The notes: generated from the letters alone by a model not told the origin. DNA of 33,201 nt from an uncultured Succiniclasticum sp. (GCA_902801365.1 CADCHY010000022.1:1-33201); one strand, 5' to 3'; positions 1-8,683 are shown, counted from the first letter of the stretch. Numbers and translations: made by a program.

Positions 1-2
1 AC

Positions 3-883
3 CGGCTGAAGTCACCGGTAGAAACCCGCATGGCAGTGGCGACCATGATCAACGCAGGTTCCGACCTGCTGGCCGGCCAGGGCATGCTCAACGCGCAGGC
101 GGCGGCCGGAGACAAAGAAGCGGCCGGCGGTTTCAACAGCTTCGCGGCGGTAGGCCTCTCCAAGCTGCGGGCCGTGAGCGGGTCCCATGTGGACATCAAA
201 GGCATCGGCCTGAACCTGGGCTTTGCCAGGGAACTGGAAAACAGCAAGGGCAAGTTATTATTCGGGCCAATTGTGGAATACGGCCACGGCAGTTATGACA
301 GCTATCTGGACAACGGCCTTAAGGCGGACGGCAATGCCAGCTACTGGGGCCTGGGCCTGGCGCCGGCCGTACGAAATCCGATTACAGTTCGCAGCTTTCG
401 GAAGTATCCCACGCCGACTATGACAGCAGCGCGACCTACTGGGCGGCGCATCTGGGCGCAGGCAAGCTGGTGGACATCGGCCATGACAACACGATGGACG
501 TTTACGGGAAATATTTCTACAGCCATACGGGCAGCGACAGCGCCATGATCCACATTAACGGCCAGGACGATGCAGACATGCATTTCGATTCGGTGAACAG
601 CCACCGTCTGCGCGTAGGCGCCAGGCTGATCCATGCGCTGAACGAGAAAAATAAGATTTACGGCGGACTGGGGTACCAGTATGAATTCAGCGGGGATGCA
701 CGGGCGACATACCGCGGCGACGGCACGCCGAGTCCGGGTGTGAAAGGCTCGAGCGGCCTGATCGAACTGGGCTGGCAGGTTACGCCTGGCAAGGGCCCCA
801 TGGCGATTGATTTCGGCGTAACGGGCTGGGTTGGCAAACAGCGCGGCGTTACGGCAAACCTGCAGGCCTGCTGGACGTTCTGA
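3..883 (+). pseudogene. Autotransporter beta-barrel C-terminus, partial and frameshifted
   Basis: This is the 3' end of an outer-membrane autotransporter; its start lies before the window. The reading frame is open from base 3 and gives barrel-like sequence with alternating hydrophobic strands and many Gly/Tyr residues (for example GPIVEYGHGSYDSYLD). Near 355-371 the homology-like reading jumps to another frame and continues as TKSDYSSQ... through YDSSATYWAAHLGAG to a stop at 881-883. The last residues are ACWTF; a terminal aromatic residue is typical of barrels recognised by the BAM complex. The shift fits a 2-base gain or 1-base loss around ctggcgccggcc. It could be a true lesion, phase variation, or a sequence error. 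The barrel would insert in the outer membrane and carry an N-terminal passenger that is not visible here. The family call is fairly secure; the identity of the passenger is unknown. Confidence 0.75.
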
Positions 884-918
884 TAAGTTCTGATAAGTAC
901 AGGTAAACCAATTTAAAA

Positions 919-966
919 ATCCATGCCAACCCGAACGCAATGCGGGTTAGCATGGATTTTGTTTTT
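919..966 (+). terminator. Intrinsic terminator after the autotransporter
   Basis: A 15-bp stem (919-933 with 943-957, one mismatch) with a 9-base loop is followed by a T-rich run. It sits about 35 bases after the barrel stop codon. Confidence 0.85.
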
Positions 967-980
967 TGTGCGTAAAAAAG

Positions 981-1035
981 CCGGACGCTGTTACACGTCC
1001 GGTGGGAAGATTAAAACTTAAAGTACTACGCCAAT
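981..1035. repeat. 55-bp direct repeat, copy A (includes a minus-strand terminator)
   Basis: These 55 bases match 2119-2173 with 5 differences. The part at 981-1002 is a CCGGACG/CGTCCGG hairpin. On the minus strand it is followed by TTTTTT, so it should terminate the ORF6N gene that ends at 1058. The copies flank that gene on both sides. Confidence 0.8.
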
Positions 1036-1057
1036 GGACCTGGCAAATCAAAAGGTT

Positions 1058-1948
1058 TCATGTCTTCGCAAGCTTTTTCATCAACTCTGATCCTGCGTCC
1101 TTCATCAGCGTAATGCCAAAACATTTCTTCCCTGCATCCTTCAGTGAAGCCCCAATGTGGTACACGGTCTTTCTGTCCAAAATCAGAAAACGGTCATGAA
1201 ATACATTGGTGTATTTCACATCCAGCTGCGGGTACTGCGCGTTAAAGGCGGCTACGTCCTGCGCCGTCAGTTTTGTCTTTGGGAATGTATAAATTGTCAC
1301 GGCCACACCGGATTTTTTCTTCGCTAATACGTTCAGCGTGCTCACATCCACGTATCCGTCTATCAGGATAATTTCCTGCTCTGCTTTTTGTATCAACTCT
1401 ATAAGCAGGCTGAACGCATCATATATCTGTCCGTCAAAAAAGAGTTTCTGGTTTGTTTCCGCGCACGTGTTTACATACTCAAAAAGCCGGTCAAACTTTT
1501 TGTCCGCTTCCAATTGCTTCAGTTCCACTTTGCTGATCCGCTCAAACAATGCAGCATTGTTGGCTATGAAGCGGCGCATTTCAACAAAAGCTTCCATGAT
1601 TGAAATGCTGGCGGCAATCGCCCTTTCCGTATGCAGAACCGAAGTCAGCATGGCAATACCTTGCTCTGTGTAAACATAGGGTAAATATGTTCTGCCACCT
1701 TTAATACCACGTTTTTGCATCGGGATTCCAATTTGGCATCTCAATATTTCATCATCAGTAAGCTGAAAACAAAAAGATTCAGGAAAGCGTTTTATATTAC
1801 GCTTCATAGCCCTGTTCAAATTACCGGTAGTCGTACCAAAGTATTCCGCCAAATCACTGTCCATCATAACCTGCCTACCCCGGATGGTAAATATCCGGCG
1901 TTTGATCTCGCCAGCATCCAGCGATATCAATTCTGAATCATTATCCAT
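1058..1948 (-). CDS. ORF6N-domain protein with PLD-like C-terminal region
   Basis: The 296-residue protein starts at the ATG at 1948, chosen because it has a GGGAGG ribosome site just upstream; the longer open frame to 2134 runs through a promoter and hairpin and is not likely translated. Residues about 10-95 form an ORF6N DNA-binding-type domain (RGRQVMMDSDLAEYFGT, then NRAMKRNIKRFPESF). The centre is a helical linker (FERISKVELKQLEADKKFDRLF). The C-terminal part has the HDRFLILD...YHIGASLKD motif of phospholipase-D-like sensor regions that often follow ORF6N. Such proteins are common on bacterial chromosomes and in phages; they are thought to be DNA-binding regulators, with no firm function known. 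It is a monocistronic gene. It is flanked by a 55-bp direct repeat, which may point to insertion or local duplication. Confidence 0.85.
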   Translation of the reverse strand: MDNDSELISLDAGEIKRRIFTIRGRQVMMDSDLAEYFGTTTGNLNRAMKRNIKRFPESFCFQLTDDEILRCQIGIPMQKRGIKGGRTYLPYVYTEQGIAMLTSVLHTERAIAASISIMEAFVEMRRFIANNAALFERISKVELKQLEADKKFDRLFEYVNTCAETNQKLFFDGQIYDAFSLLIELIQKAEQEIILIDGYVDVSTLNVLAKKKSGVAVTIYTFPKTKLTAQDVAAFNAQYPQLDVKYTNVFHDRFLILDRKTVYHIGASLKDAGKKCFGITLMKDAGSELMKKLAKT

Positions 1949-1993
1949 AAATAACCTCCCTGTATAATAAATTCGAAACAAACGTTCGCTATT

Positions 1994-2022
1994 ATTATAA
2001 CGCTGAACTTTGAAAATGAAAA
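1994..2022 (-). promoter_or_regulatory. Probable promoter of the ORF6N gene
   Basis: A minus-strand TATAAT (1994-1999) lies 17 bases from a weak TTTTCA -35 (2017-2022). The predicted start leaves a leader of about 40 bases before the ATG at 1948. Confidence 0.55.
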
Positions 2023-2043
2023 GCCTCTTAACGCAAAAAATCA

Positions 2044-2078
2044 CCAGGCGCATTGAAACGCCTGGCAATCTTTTTATT
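2044..2078 (+). terminator. Hairpin with T-runs on both sides
   Basis: The stem CCAGGCG/CGCCTGG (2044-2065) is followed by ctttttatt on the plus strand and by tttttt on the minus strand. No plus-strand gene precedes it, so it more likely insulates the ORF6N promoter from minus-strand read-through or is left over from a lost gene. The whole 1949-2417 stretch otherwise holds the ORF6N promoter, repeat copy B and the terminator at 2290; no gene was recognised. Confidence 0.6.
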
Positions 2079-2118
2079 TGCGGCACCCTGTAAATGACAG
2101 CGCGTTTTTTTAATAAAA

Positions 2119-2173
2119 CCGGACTCTGTGACACGTCCGGTGAGAAGATTAAAGCTTAAAGCACTACGCCAAT
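2119..2173. repeat. 55-bp direct repeat, copy B
   Basis: This is the second copy of the repeat at 981-1035 (50 of 55 bases equal). It keeps the CCGGAC hairpin and on the minus strand runs into a T-rich tract. Read on the minus strand, both copies contain a short frame ending IGVVL-stop just before the hairpin, so the unit may be the old 3' end of a gene plus its terminator. Confidence 0.8.
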
Positions 2174-2289
2174 ATCATTACATTAAGAATTGCAGGACAA
2201 CCTTTAATAAAGCTTTGAAAATCAGCAGTTATAAGCTGCGACGGTTGTTGTAATCGTTTTCATTACATAACGGTTGTGTTAATAAAAAA

Positions 2290-2315
2290 AGCGCCTGCTT
2301 TTTCCGGCAGGCGCT
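2290..2315 (-). terminator. Intrinsic terminator of the secreted BamE-like gene
   Basis: The stem AGCGCCTGC/GCAGGCGCT (2290-2298 with 2307-2315) is followed on the minus strand by TTTTTTTATT. It lies about 100 bases downstream of the stop at 2418. Confidence 0.85.
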
Positions 2316-2417
2316 GCGAAAAATTCGCGGTATCTTATTATTACAATATTACGATATCAGGTGTTGTTTCATCCGGCTCAATATCTTCTGCTTCAGCAAA
2401 CCATCTTTATGGGTCCG

Positions 2418-2948
2418 TCACGCCTGATATTTTCTTCTTCTTGCTTCTAAGTACTTCTGTTCGTCCAGCTCCTCTACCCTGATAGCCTGCACTATACCTT
2501 TCTTGCCTACGAGGAAAACTGCCTGCCTGTCACCGCTGAAATACGTGTAGTCTGTACAGCCTTTAAGCTTCGCTTCAACTCCCTCGCCCTGGAACTTAAT
2601 CCCTTTTACCTTTCCAAACAGTTTCACCACTTCTTTATATGGTACGCCAACGGTTAACCCGCTGGGGGTTGTGAGTCCTTTTTCATATATGGCAACGGAT
2701 GTGACTTTGAAACCGCGGTTCATCTTTGCTCTTACAATAAATTTATCATTATAGTTGTAAACCCGGATAAATCCCTCGTCTTCGAACTTGCCGGGTTTTC
2801 CGTAAATCTGTTCGGTATAGCCAATGTCCTGCCCGGGCTCTATGCCGCCAATGTTCAGTTCCGTTTCGGGTATCTGCGCGAAGCATGCTGCTGTTGCCAT
2901 GACCGCCAGTGCCGTGACTGCGGATGCTATAAGTTTTCTAATGTTCAT
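2418..2948 (-). CDS. Secreted small protein with two BamE/SmpA-like motifs
   Basis: The 176-residue product begins with a signal peptide (MNIRKLIASAVTALAVMATA, cleavage near residues 20-24) and a good AGGAGG-type ribosome site precedes the ATG. The mature part has two related segments: IGGIEPGQDIGYTEQIYGKP and, later, GLTVGVPYKEVVKLFGKVKG. This G-x-x-x-G-x-x-hydrophobic-x(5-6)-YG pattern is seen in BamE/SmpA-like and other small envelope proteins. The C-terminal tail is charged (LDEQKYLEARRRKYQA). It is probably exported and may be lodged in the periplasm or envelope; its exact role is unknown. It is monocistronic with its own terminator at 2290. A lipoprotein is less likely: the Cys at residue 22 is not in a good lipobox. 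Confidence 0.7.
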   Translation of the reverse strand: MNIRKLIASAVTALAVMATAACFAQIPETELNIGGIEPGQDIGYTEQIYGKPGKFEDEGFIRVYNYNDKFIVRAKMNRGFKVTSVAIYEKGLTTPSGLTVGVPYKEVVKLFGKVKGIKFQGEGVEAKLKGCTDYTYFSGDRQAVFLVGKKGIVQAIRVEELDEQKYLEARRRKYQA

Positions 2949-3032
2949 AATAGGACCTCCCTCTTTACATGAGACTTACGGTCTTCTCCAGCCGTTTCCT
3001 GTTCGTATGGCCAGGAAAAAAACAAGTGCCAA

Positions 3033-3620
3033 CTATTGGCTTCTCAACGCCTGGGCTGCCAGGAAATCTTCCGGACTCCAGCCCTTTTCCAGCATTTTGA
3101 AGAGAACTCTGCCGGTGTTAAACGCGTCGTCATACGCAGTATGCCAGAGTCCTTCCGAGCCGGTCTCCAGCGCTTCCGCGGCTGCTTTAAGGCCTGTGGT
3201 AAAGCTGTCATCTTTCCAGAGTCTGTAGGCCAGCGCCAGATCAAGGCAGTCCTCCCTGCGCACGGGGTTCTCAATGCCGTGACGCTGGCAGCCGGTATCC
3301 AGGACTCTGAAATCTTCGTTGCCCCAGGTAACAAAATAGCATTGACCCGGCGTGTATAAAGCTGAAATCTGCCTGACCATTTCCGGAAATTCAATGGCTT
3401 TCTTCATTTCTTTTTCCGTAATCATGCAGAAATCGTAGGCGTCTTTCGCCTGTTTCGGATAAAAATGCGGCCTGACAAACGCGTGCATCCTGCCGGTTTC
3501 GGTTCCGCCGGAATCAAGCAAAACAGCGCCGGCCTCAATGATTTCGTTGAAAAATCCCCGGGGCCTTCCCACCGGTCTTTTGTAAAATGTAAATTCAAAA
3601 TCAATGACAAAGTAATTCAT
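3033..3620 (-). CDS. DEDDh-family 3'-5' exonuclease
   Basis: The 195-residue protein is one exonuclease domain of the RNase T/DnaQ superfamily, close to the KapD/inhibitor-like single-domain type. The metal-binding residues can be seen: D7 and E9 in VIDFEFTF (Exo I), D103 in WGNEDFRVL (Exo II), and H160 with D165 in HTAYDDA (Exo III). The family removes nucleotides from 3' ends of DNA or RNA using two metal ions; the natural substrate here cannot be told. Length is normal for a stand-alone domain. The ATG at 3620 starts straight into the first beta strand, so the start is well fixed, and a GAGG ribosome site precedes it. The next gene upstream (tag) ends 113 bases away, so the two may or may not be cotranscribed. 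Confidence 0.85.
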   Translation of the reverse strand: MNYFVIDFEFTFYKRPVGRPRGFFNEIIEAGAVLLDSGGTETGRMHAFVRPHFYPKQAKDAYDFCMITEKEMKKAIEFPEMVRQISALYTPGQCYFVTWGNEDFRVLDTGCQRHGIENPVRREDCLDLALAYRLWKDDSFTTGLKAAAEALETGSEGLWHTAYDDAFNTGRVLFKMLEKGWSPEDFLAAQALRSQ

Positions 3621-3732
3621 TGTTTTTCCTCTTTGTATAAATCAATACGTTTCACGTGAAACACAACCATGTACCTGAGTCCATGATATCCACATAATAA
3701 TTCTGACCCTGGTCCGGCAATTCTTGCCCCGG

Positions 3733-4305
3733 TTATCTGTAGCCGCAATATTCCCAGTGGTCATTTATGACCCCGATTCCCTGCAGGTAGGAATAGATGA
3801 TGACAGGCCCTGCGAACTTGAACCCCCGTTTCGTAAGGTCCCTGCTGACCTTCTCGGAAAGCGCGTCCTTTGCAGGCATATCTTTCACGTCCGCCAGATG
3901 ATGGTCGATTACCTTGCCGCCTGTGAAACCCCAAATATAGGTATCGAAGCTGCCGAACTCTTTCTGTACCTGCAGGAACGCTTTTGCATTGGTGACAGCC
4001 GCTTTCAGTTTCTGCCGGTTACGGATGATACCGGAGTCCTGCATCAGTTCTTCCAGCTTTGCATCGTCATAGTTTGCTACAATCTCCGGATCAAATCCGT
4101 CAAACGCCTTTCTGAAGTTGTCCTCTTTATTCAGAATCAGGTTCCAGCTCACGCCGGCCTGCATCCCTTCCAGGATAAGCATCGCAAAAAGTTCCCGGTC
4201 CCTGTGCTCGGGTTTGCACCAGCGCGTATCGTGATATATCACAAATTTATCCGATGCGTGATATTCTTTTGCGCCGAAGCTGAAATTACATCGTTTCTTT
4301 TCCAT
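3733..4305 (-). CDS. tag: DNA-3-methyladenine glycosylase I
   Basis: The 190-residue protein removes 3-methyladenine from alkylated DNA as the first step of base excision repair in the cytoplasm. It has the family zinc site: C6, H25 (in YHDTRW), H183 and C187 (in NDHWEYCGY), as in E. coli Tag. The catalytic-pocket signature EGMQAGVSW (E46 to W54) and the helix-hairpin-helix region around RKAFDGFDPE are present. The sequence around residue 28 (TRWCKPEH) differs slightly from the usual TEWG. Length is normal. The ATG start precedes the conserved Cys by five residues, which fixes the start. No SOS or Ada-type operator was recognised. Confidence 0.93.
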   Translation of the reverse strand: MEKKRCNFSFGAKEYHASDKFVIYHDTRWCKPEHRDRELFAMLILEGMQAGVSWNLILNKEDNFRKAFDGFDPEIVANYDDAKLEELMQDSGIIRNRQKLKAAVTNAKAFLQVQKEFGSFDTYIWGFTGGKVIDHHLADVKDMPAKDALSEKVSRDLTKRGFKFAGPVIIYSYLQGIGVINDHWEYCGYR

Positions 4306-4409
4306 ATCGGTTCCTTAACAAAATCAGTACTTTTCTCCAGGTTGTTCTTCCCGCCTGAGTCAGAAATCCTTCCTAAACAGCCGTCTTACACCGTCGTTCC
4401 CGCTTAACT

Positions 4410-4949
4410 TCAAATCCCCAGCCTGCGGTAAAGCTGTTCGTCAATGACCCGCTGGTACTTCTTCAGCACCGGGCTGTAGCCCAGCTTGTCATTAAAGAAT
4501 CTCATATTGTAGGCGCTCACAAAGGCCACCTCTGCAGCAAAGGGAATCATGGGATTCCCCTCTGCATGGCTGTAATCGCGGTTGACATCCCAATCCAGCC
4601 AGGTCTTTCCCCGCTGGTAGGAAATGACCTTCCTGTCCCAGTTGTAGCGGAACGTAAGCGTAAAGCTGTCACCTTTAGTGTACGGGCCGCCAATATACGT
4701 CTCATGGCTCCGCCAATAGTCATCCGAGAACTCTACGCCCACCACATTGATGGCCAGCCGGTACTTTGGGGGCGCATACTGCTCCACCTTCACCGATGAC
4801 CTGTCTGCATAATATCCCACGCCCATGCCGCCATCCACCAGCACAAGATTCCCACCATCCAATGTACCGGGATAATTGGCCAGCGCCGTTGCCACCATGG
4901 CAAACATCAGAACCACTGTAAGCCATGCAGTCCTTATACAACTTCTCAT
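4410..4949 (-). CDS. Small secreted protein of unknown function
   Basis: I start this gene at the ATG at 4949 (179 residues) because GGGGAGG lies just upstream and the first residues form a signal peptide (MRSCIRTAWLTVVLMFAMVA, cleavage near ALA-NY). A longer frame to 5009 has no ribosome site. The mature part is mixed polar/aromatic (GGMGVGYYADRSSVKV, YRLAINVVGVEF, SFTLTFRYNWDRKVISY) and ends with a helix (LKKYQRVIDEQLYRRLGI). It looks like a soluble beta-rich exported protein; no domain is recognised. Upstream at 5048 the minus strand has CTTAATGTAATG, a motif also seen in two other intergenic regions. It follows the C69 dipeptidase gene but a terminator-like hairpin separates them. Confidence 0.65.
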   Translation of the reverse strand: MRSCIRTAWLTVVLMFAMVATALANYPGTLDGGNLVLVDGGMGVGYYADRSSVKVEQYAPPKYRLAINVVGVEFSDDYWRSHETYIGGPYTKGDSFTLTFRYNWDRKVISYQRGKTWLDWDVNRDYSHAEGNPMIPFAAEVAFVSAYNMRFFNDKLGYSPVLKKYQRVIDEQLYRRLGI

Positions 4950-5096
4950 GATTATTCCTCCCCGCTCAGGTTTACTCTCCGCCGCCTTAAAATCGGTAAC
5001 CGGCTTCATCAGTTAAACGATGTTCTATTTTCACCGTATCGTATTTCATTACATTAAGCAACACAGCGATTTGTATCACTATTGTCATTATAACAA

Positions 5097-5128
5097 AACA
5101 GCCGCGGAAAATAAATTCCACGGCTGTT
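5097..5128 (-). terminator. Dispersed terminator element, copy 1
   Basis: The stem AACAGCCG..GGAA/TTCC..CGGCTGTT is followed on the minus strand by TTTTGTTATAATG. It lies after the C69 dipeptidase gene. Four other copies of nearly the same element are in this window (7043, 10568, 16270, 17438). Between it and 5313 there is a short minus-strand open frame (to about 5211, ...EQGINPGELAARLDG...) with no start codon or known match. Confidence 0.75.
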
Positions 5129-5313
5129 GAATAAAATATGAATTTGTCATACTATAACAAACTCCAAAATTCCGGTTTGAACATCACACGGGCGATATGG
5201 TTCACGACGACAGGGCGCGCCCGTCAAGCCGGGCGGCCAGTTCACCTGGGTTTATGCCCTGCTCCAGGAGCGCATAATCGATGTCATTAGCCGCCGTCCG
5301 GAATTTTATTGCA

Positions 5314-6894
5314 TCAATAGTTCTTCGGCGTGTCCGGTTTGGGCTGCTTTTCGTACTCGATGCCCACGTCGCTCTTAAATTTCATTAACAGTTTAGTGGA
5401 AAGCTGTTTCCAGTCCTCAAAGATTTTGAGGGAGTTCTTGCGCAGCGCATCGGCAAACTGTTCCTTCGTCAGGCCGGAGGACGAACCCACAAGCTGCATG
5501 GAGTTTTTCTCCGCCTGTTCCACCGCTTCCTTCACGGTGGGAGCCATAATGTTAAAATAGCCTTGCGTCAGCGCCATGACCTGATTGGAGGCCCAGAACA
5601 TCTTCGACGGGTCGTAGGTGTCGCGCAGGGCCCGGTACTCTTCGGGCACCTTCGATACGGCAAACGGAATGAAAGGATTTTCAAAAGGCGTATCCATCGA
5701 CATCCAGACGACCGGGGAAGGAAGCATGTCGCCGGCCTGGGAGATATGGCTGTAACTCGTCTTGGAAGACAGGATGGAACGCTCGCCCATTTCCACTACA
5801 TAATGGTACGGCGATCCGTACAGACCGGCCAGGGGGCTCTTCGACTTGTCAAACTTGGTGCCCTGGTAATAGTCGCGGTGGATGCGCGCGATATCTTCCA
5901 CGTTCAGTTTTCTGTCGGGACGGATGGACAGCGGATAGGTTTTCGAATCCCAGTCCGCGACCCGGGACGGAAGGTTTTTGGACGGCGCCACAAGGCTCAT
6001 GGCCCGCCATACGCGCCGCTTGGAATAATACGGGTGATGGAATTCTTTGGACTGCAGGGATTTCATCCAGTCCAGCCGGCCTTCCTCGTCATAAGCCGCC
6101 CAGCCGAATTCCTTCAGCATTTCCGGCAGGCGCGGGTTGAAAATCTGGCCCGGGTCGCCTTCCCGGATCGCATGGATCCGGAGCTGGTTCGCCTCTATGA
6201 AAAAATCTCCGTCCGGTATCTTTTCCGCGATCCAGAGGCCGCCTTTGCCTGTGGGCGACATCTGCATTTCAAAGACCCAGGCCTCGTCCTTATCGGCAAC
6301 AGCTAACGTCTCGGCCGTGCCCCAGAGACCGTATTCATCGATCAGGCTGCCCATAAGCTGGATGGCTTCGCGGGCGGTTTTGCACCGTTCCAGCGCGACG
6401 CGGCTCAGTTCGGCCGCATAGAATATGCCGCCGCCTTTTTTGTACGGCACTTCCGGCAGATGCGCAGACATGTCCGTACATTCGCCAAACATCAGGCCGT
6501 GTTCATTGGCCACGCCGTAATCCGCGTCCATATAGGCGTAGGTGTGCTCCACTTCGGGTATGTAGCCGATGGGCACCGTGCGTGGTTTGCCGGGGTAATC
6601 GTACCCTTCGCTCCGTTCCGGCGCGACAAGGTTCGGCTGGTCAAAGGCGTTGTACTCCGGCATGGTATTGAGCGCCACCGCCGTAGGATAGACAGGGCGC
6701 TTGCTGCCTTTCGGATGATCCTTCGCCGGCACATAGATCAGATTCATCTCCGCGCCGCGGCCATCGTTGGAGTGTGAAACCATCGTGCTCCCGTCCGCTG
6801 ACGCGCCCTTCGTCACCACCATGACGGTGCATGCCTCGGCGCTTGCGGTCATAAGCGAAACCAGCGCCATACCTGCAATCATCTTTTTTAACAT
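5314..6894 (-). CDS. C69-family dipeptidase, secreted
   Basis: The 526-residue protein is a peptidase family C69 (PepD-like) N-terminal-nucleophile hydrolase that cleaves dipeptides. A signal peptide (residues 1-21) ends right before C22 in AEACTVMVV; in this family the Cys becomes the N-terminal nucleophile after processing, followed by the typical SADGSTMVSHSNDG segment. Other family blocks are YAYMDADYGVANEHGLMFGE, AETLAVADKDEAWVFEM and YSHISQAGDMLP. The signal peptide suggests a periplasmic enzyme, in line with peptide or amino-acid fermentation. The C-terminus is somewhat long and Lys-rich (YEKQPKPDTPKNY). It is monocistronic, with a terminator-like hairpin at 5097-5128. The ATG at 6894 gives a well-formed signal peptide, so the start is secure. 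Confidence 0.9.
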   Translation of the reverse strand: MLKKMIAGMALVSLMTASAEACTVMVVTKGASADGSTMVSHSNDGRGAEMNLIYVPAKDHPKGSKRPVYPTAVALNTMPEYNAFDQPNLVAPERSEGYDYPGKPRTVPIGYIPEVEHTYAYMDADYGVANEHGLMFGECTDMSAHLPEVPYKKGGGIFYAAELSRVALERCKTAREAIQLMGSLIDEYGLWGTAETLAVADKDEAWVFEMQMSPTGKGGLWIAEKIPDGDFFIEANQLRIHAIREGDPGQIFNPRLPEMLKEFGWAAYDEEGRLDWMKSLQSKEFHHPYYSKRRVWRAMSLVAPSKNLPSRVADWDSKTYPLSIRPDRKLNVEDIARIHRDYYQGTKFDKSKSPLAGLYGSPYHYVVEMGERSILSSKTSYSHISQAGDMLPSPVVWMSMDTPFENPFIPFAVSKVPEEYRALRDTYDPSKMFWASNQVMALTQGYFNIMAPTVKEAVEQAEKNSMQLVGSSSGLTKEQFADALRKNSLKIFEDWKQLSTKLLMKFKSDVGIEYEKQPKPDTPKNY

Positions 6895-7042
6895 AATACC
6901 CTACACCCTGCCTTTCAAAATCAAAATGTTACAACAAATATCCGTCATATATATTATAAATGAAACATAAAAAGAAAACAACGACCGTTGATTATGAACC
7001 CCGGTTTGCATCAACAGTTACATTGCCGGTTCCGTATAACAA

Positions 7043-7074
7043 AACAGCCGCGGAAAATAATTTCCACGGCTGTT
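7043..7074 (-). terminator. Dispersed terminator element, copy 2
   Basis: The same stem as copy 1 (7043-7055 with 7062-7074), followed on the minus strand by TTTTGTTATA. It lies 46 bases after the FAD-linked dehydrogenase stop codon. Confidence 0.8.
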
Positions 7075-7119
7075 GAACTAATTATAATTATAAAATTGTC
7101 GCTGCAAGCACCTGGCAGA

Positions 7120-8544
7120 TCAGTCTTTCACGTACGTGCAGACCTTGCCCGGATTCAAAAGTCCTTTCGGATCGAATACAGCTTTGATACCTTGCATCAG
7201 TCCCATCACGTCACTGCCGACATAGTCTTCCAGACGACGGACGGAAACGGCGCCGATGCCGTGTTCGCCGGAAATCAGGGCGTTCATTCCCTTGCCCCGG
7301 GCATAGATCAGATCGAGGAATTTATCGGAACGGGCGCGGAATTCCTGTTCCTCCATGCCGTTGGCGCAGAGTTTGATGTGGATGTTGCCGTCCCCTGCGT
7401 GCCCGTAGGTATTAATATCCAGACCTACCTCACCCGCCAGGCTCTGCGCATATTCCACGATTTCCGCAATGTAGCTGATAGGAACCACGATGTCACATTC
7501 CTCCACCTTGTCATAGGTTTCGAGGATGGCTTCCGGCACTGCCCGGCGCATATCCCAGGCTGCTTTCATCGCATTGGCATTATCAAACACGAGCACATCC
7601 AGCGCGCCGCCTTCCAGCATGACTTCAGCGGCTGCTTCCATGGTCTCTTCCATCTCCTCTTCCCGGCGGCAGTCGAAGCTGGTCAGAAGATAGGCTCCCA
7701 CGTCAACGCCCTCACTCTTGGCAGGATAGACCACTTTTTCCGTGAATTTCTCTGCCCGTTCTACATTGGACCGGGGCATAAATTCCAGAGACTGGGGATC
7801 CAGGCCGGAGTGCTTGACCGCAGGCACGCAGCGGATGCAGGCAGCCAGATCCTCGAACATTCCCAGAAGGGAGACAGTGTATTTCGGCTGGGGGATAAAC
7901 TTCAGTCCCAGTTCCGTGATGATTCCCAGGGTTCCCTCAGAACCGACCATCAGGTGCATGAGGGAATAGCCGGAACTGTTTTTGCTGGGCTCGCCGCCCA
8001 GCTTCACCACACGGCCGTCAGGAAGCACCACCGTCATGGTACGGACATATTCACGGGTGCAGCCGTATTTCACGGCCCGCATGCCACCGGCGTTGGTAGC
8101 TACGTTGCCGCCCACCGCGGCGAACCGTTGGCCGGGGTCGGGCGGATAAAACATACCGCGTTCTGTGCAGGCAGAGGCCAGGTCAGCCAGCAGGACGCCG
8201 GCTTCAATGTGAACAAGGCTGTTCTCCATATCCCAGCGGAGAATATGATTCATCTTGGTCAGATCAATGACAACACCGCCGCAGATAGGCGCACAGCCGC
8301 CGCTGAGCCCGGTTCCGGCCCCGCGGGGGATGATGGGGATGTTGTTCTCGTACAGAATTTTGCAGGCTTTGGAAACATCTTCCGTAGACTGTGCCAGAAC
8401 TACGGCGTCCGGCATACGGAAACCGGCGGATATCATCTCATCATGGGCATAGTCTTCGGTGAGCTGGTCCCCGCTCAGGACGCTCCCGGGGAGCGCGGCG
8501 GTAAGTTGTGCAAGTACTTCAGGGGTAAGGGATTGAAATGACAT
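7120..8544 (-). CDS. GlcD-type FAD-linked oxidase (glycolate/D-lactate dehydrogenase family)
   Basis: The 474-residue protein has an FAD_binding_4 (PCMH/VAO) domain at about residues 35-215 and an FAD-oxidase_C domain to the end. Visible signatures are PRGAGTGLSGGCAP (pyrophosphate loop), VGGNVATNAGGMRAVKYG, GSEGTLGIIT, and near the C-terminus YGHAGDGNIHIKL and SGEHGIGAVSV. Members oxidise 2-hydroxy acids such as D-lactate, glycolate or 2-hydroxyglutarate and pass electrons to a quinone, ETF or cytochrome. The substrate cannot be told from sequence. No Etf or lactate permease gene is adjacent. The ATG at 8544 has a GGAGG site upstream. It has its own terminator, so it is probably monocistronic. 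In amino-acid-fermenting Negativicutes a 2-hydroxyglutarate or lactate role is plausible; this is inference. Confidence 0.9.
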   Translation of the reverse strand: MSFQSLTPEVLAQLTAALPGSVLSGDQLTEDYAHDEMISAGFRMPDAVVLAQSTEDVSKACKILYENNIPIIPRGAGTGLSGGCAPICGGVVIDLTKMNHILRWDMENSLVHIEAGVLLADLASACTERGMFYPPDPGQRFAAVGGNVATNAGGMRAVKYGCTREYVRTMTVVLPDGRVVKLGGEPSKNSSGYSLMHLMVGSEGTLGIITELGLKFIPQPKYTVSLLGMFEDLAACIRCVPAVKHSGLDPQSLEFMPRSNVERAEKFTEKVVYPAKSEGVDVGAYLLTSFDCRREEEMEETMEAAAEVMLEGGALDVLVFDNANAMKAAWDMRRAVPEAILETYDKVEECDIVVPISYIAEIVEYAQSLAGEVGLDINTYGHAGDGNIHIKLCANGMEEQEFRARSDKFLDLIYARGKGMNALISGEHGIGAVSVRRLEDYVGSDVMGLMQGIKAVFDPKGLLNPGKVCTYVKD

Positions 8545-8683
8545 AGCAGCCTCCTAATTAAAGATTTTTTATCTTCGCGTAACGGTGTAATGCTATACTT
8601 TATTCAAATTTTATAGTAATTACCATCTTAAAATCATTTTTATTTTATCATACTCTGATTCTTTAACGCAACAAAAAACAAAA

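Noticed and set aside
5211..5313. Short minus-strand frame after the C69 dipeptidase (EQGINPGELAARLDG)
   Set aside because: Looks partly coding, but has no start codon, no known match and only about 35 codons; too weak to call a gene.
6988..8541. Long plus-strand open frame of 517 codons
   Set aside because: It is the shadow of the GlcD-type gene on the other strand, which has clear FAD motifs, a ribosome site and a terminator.
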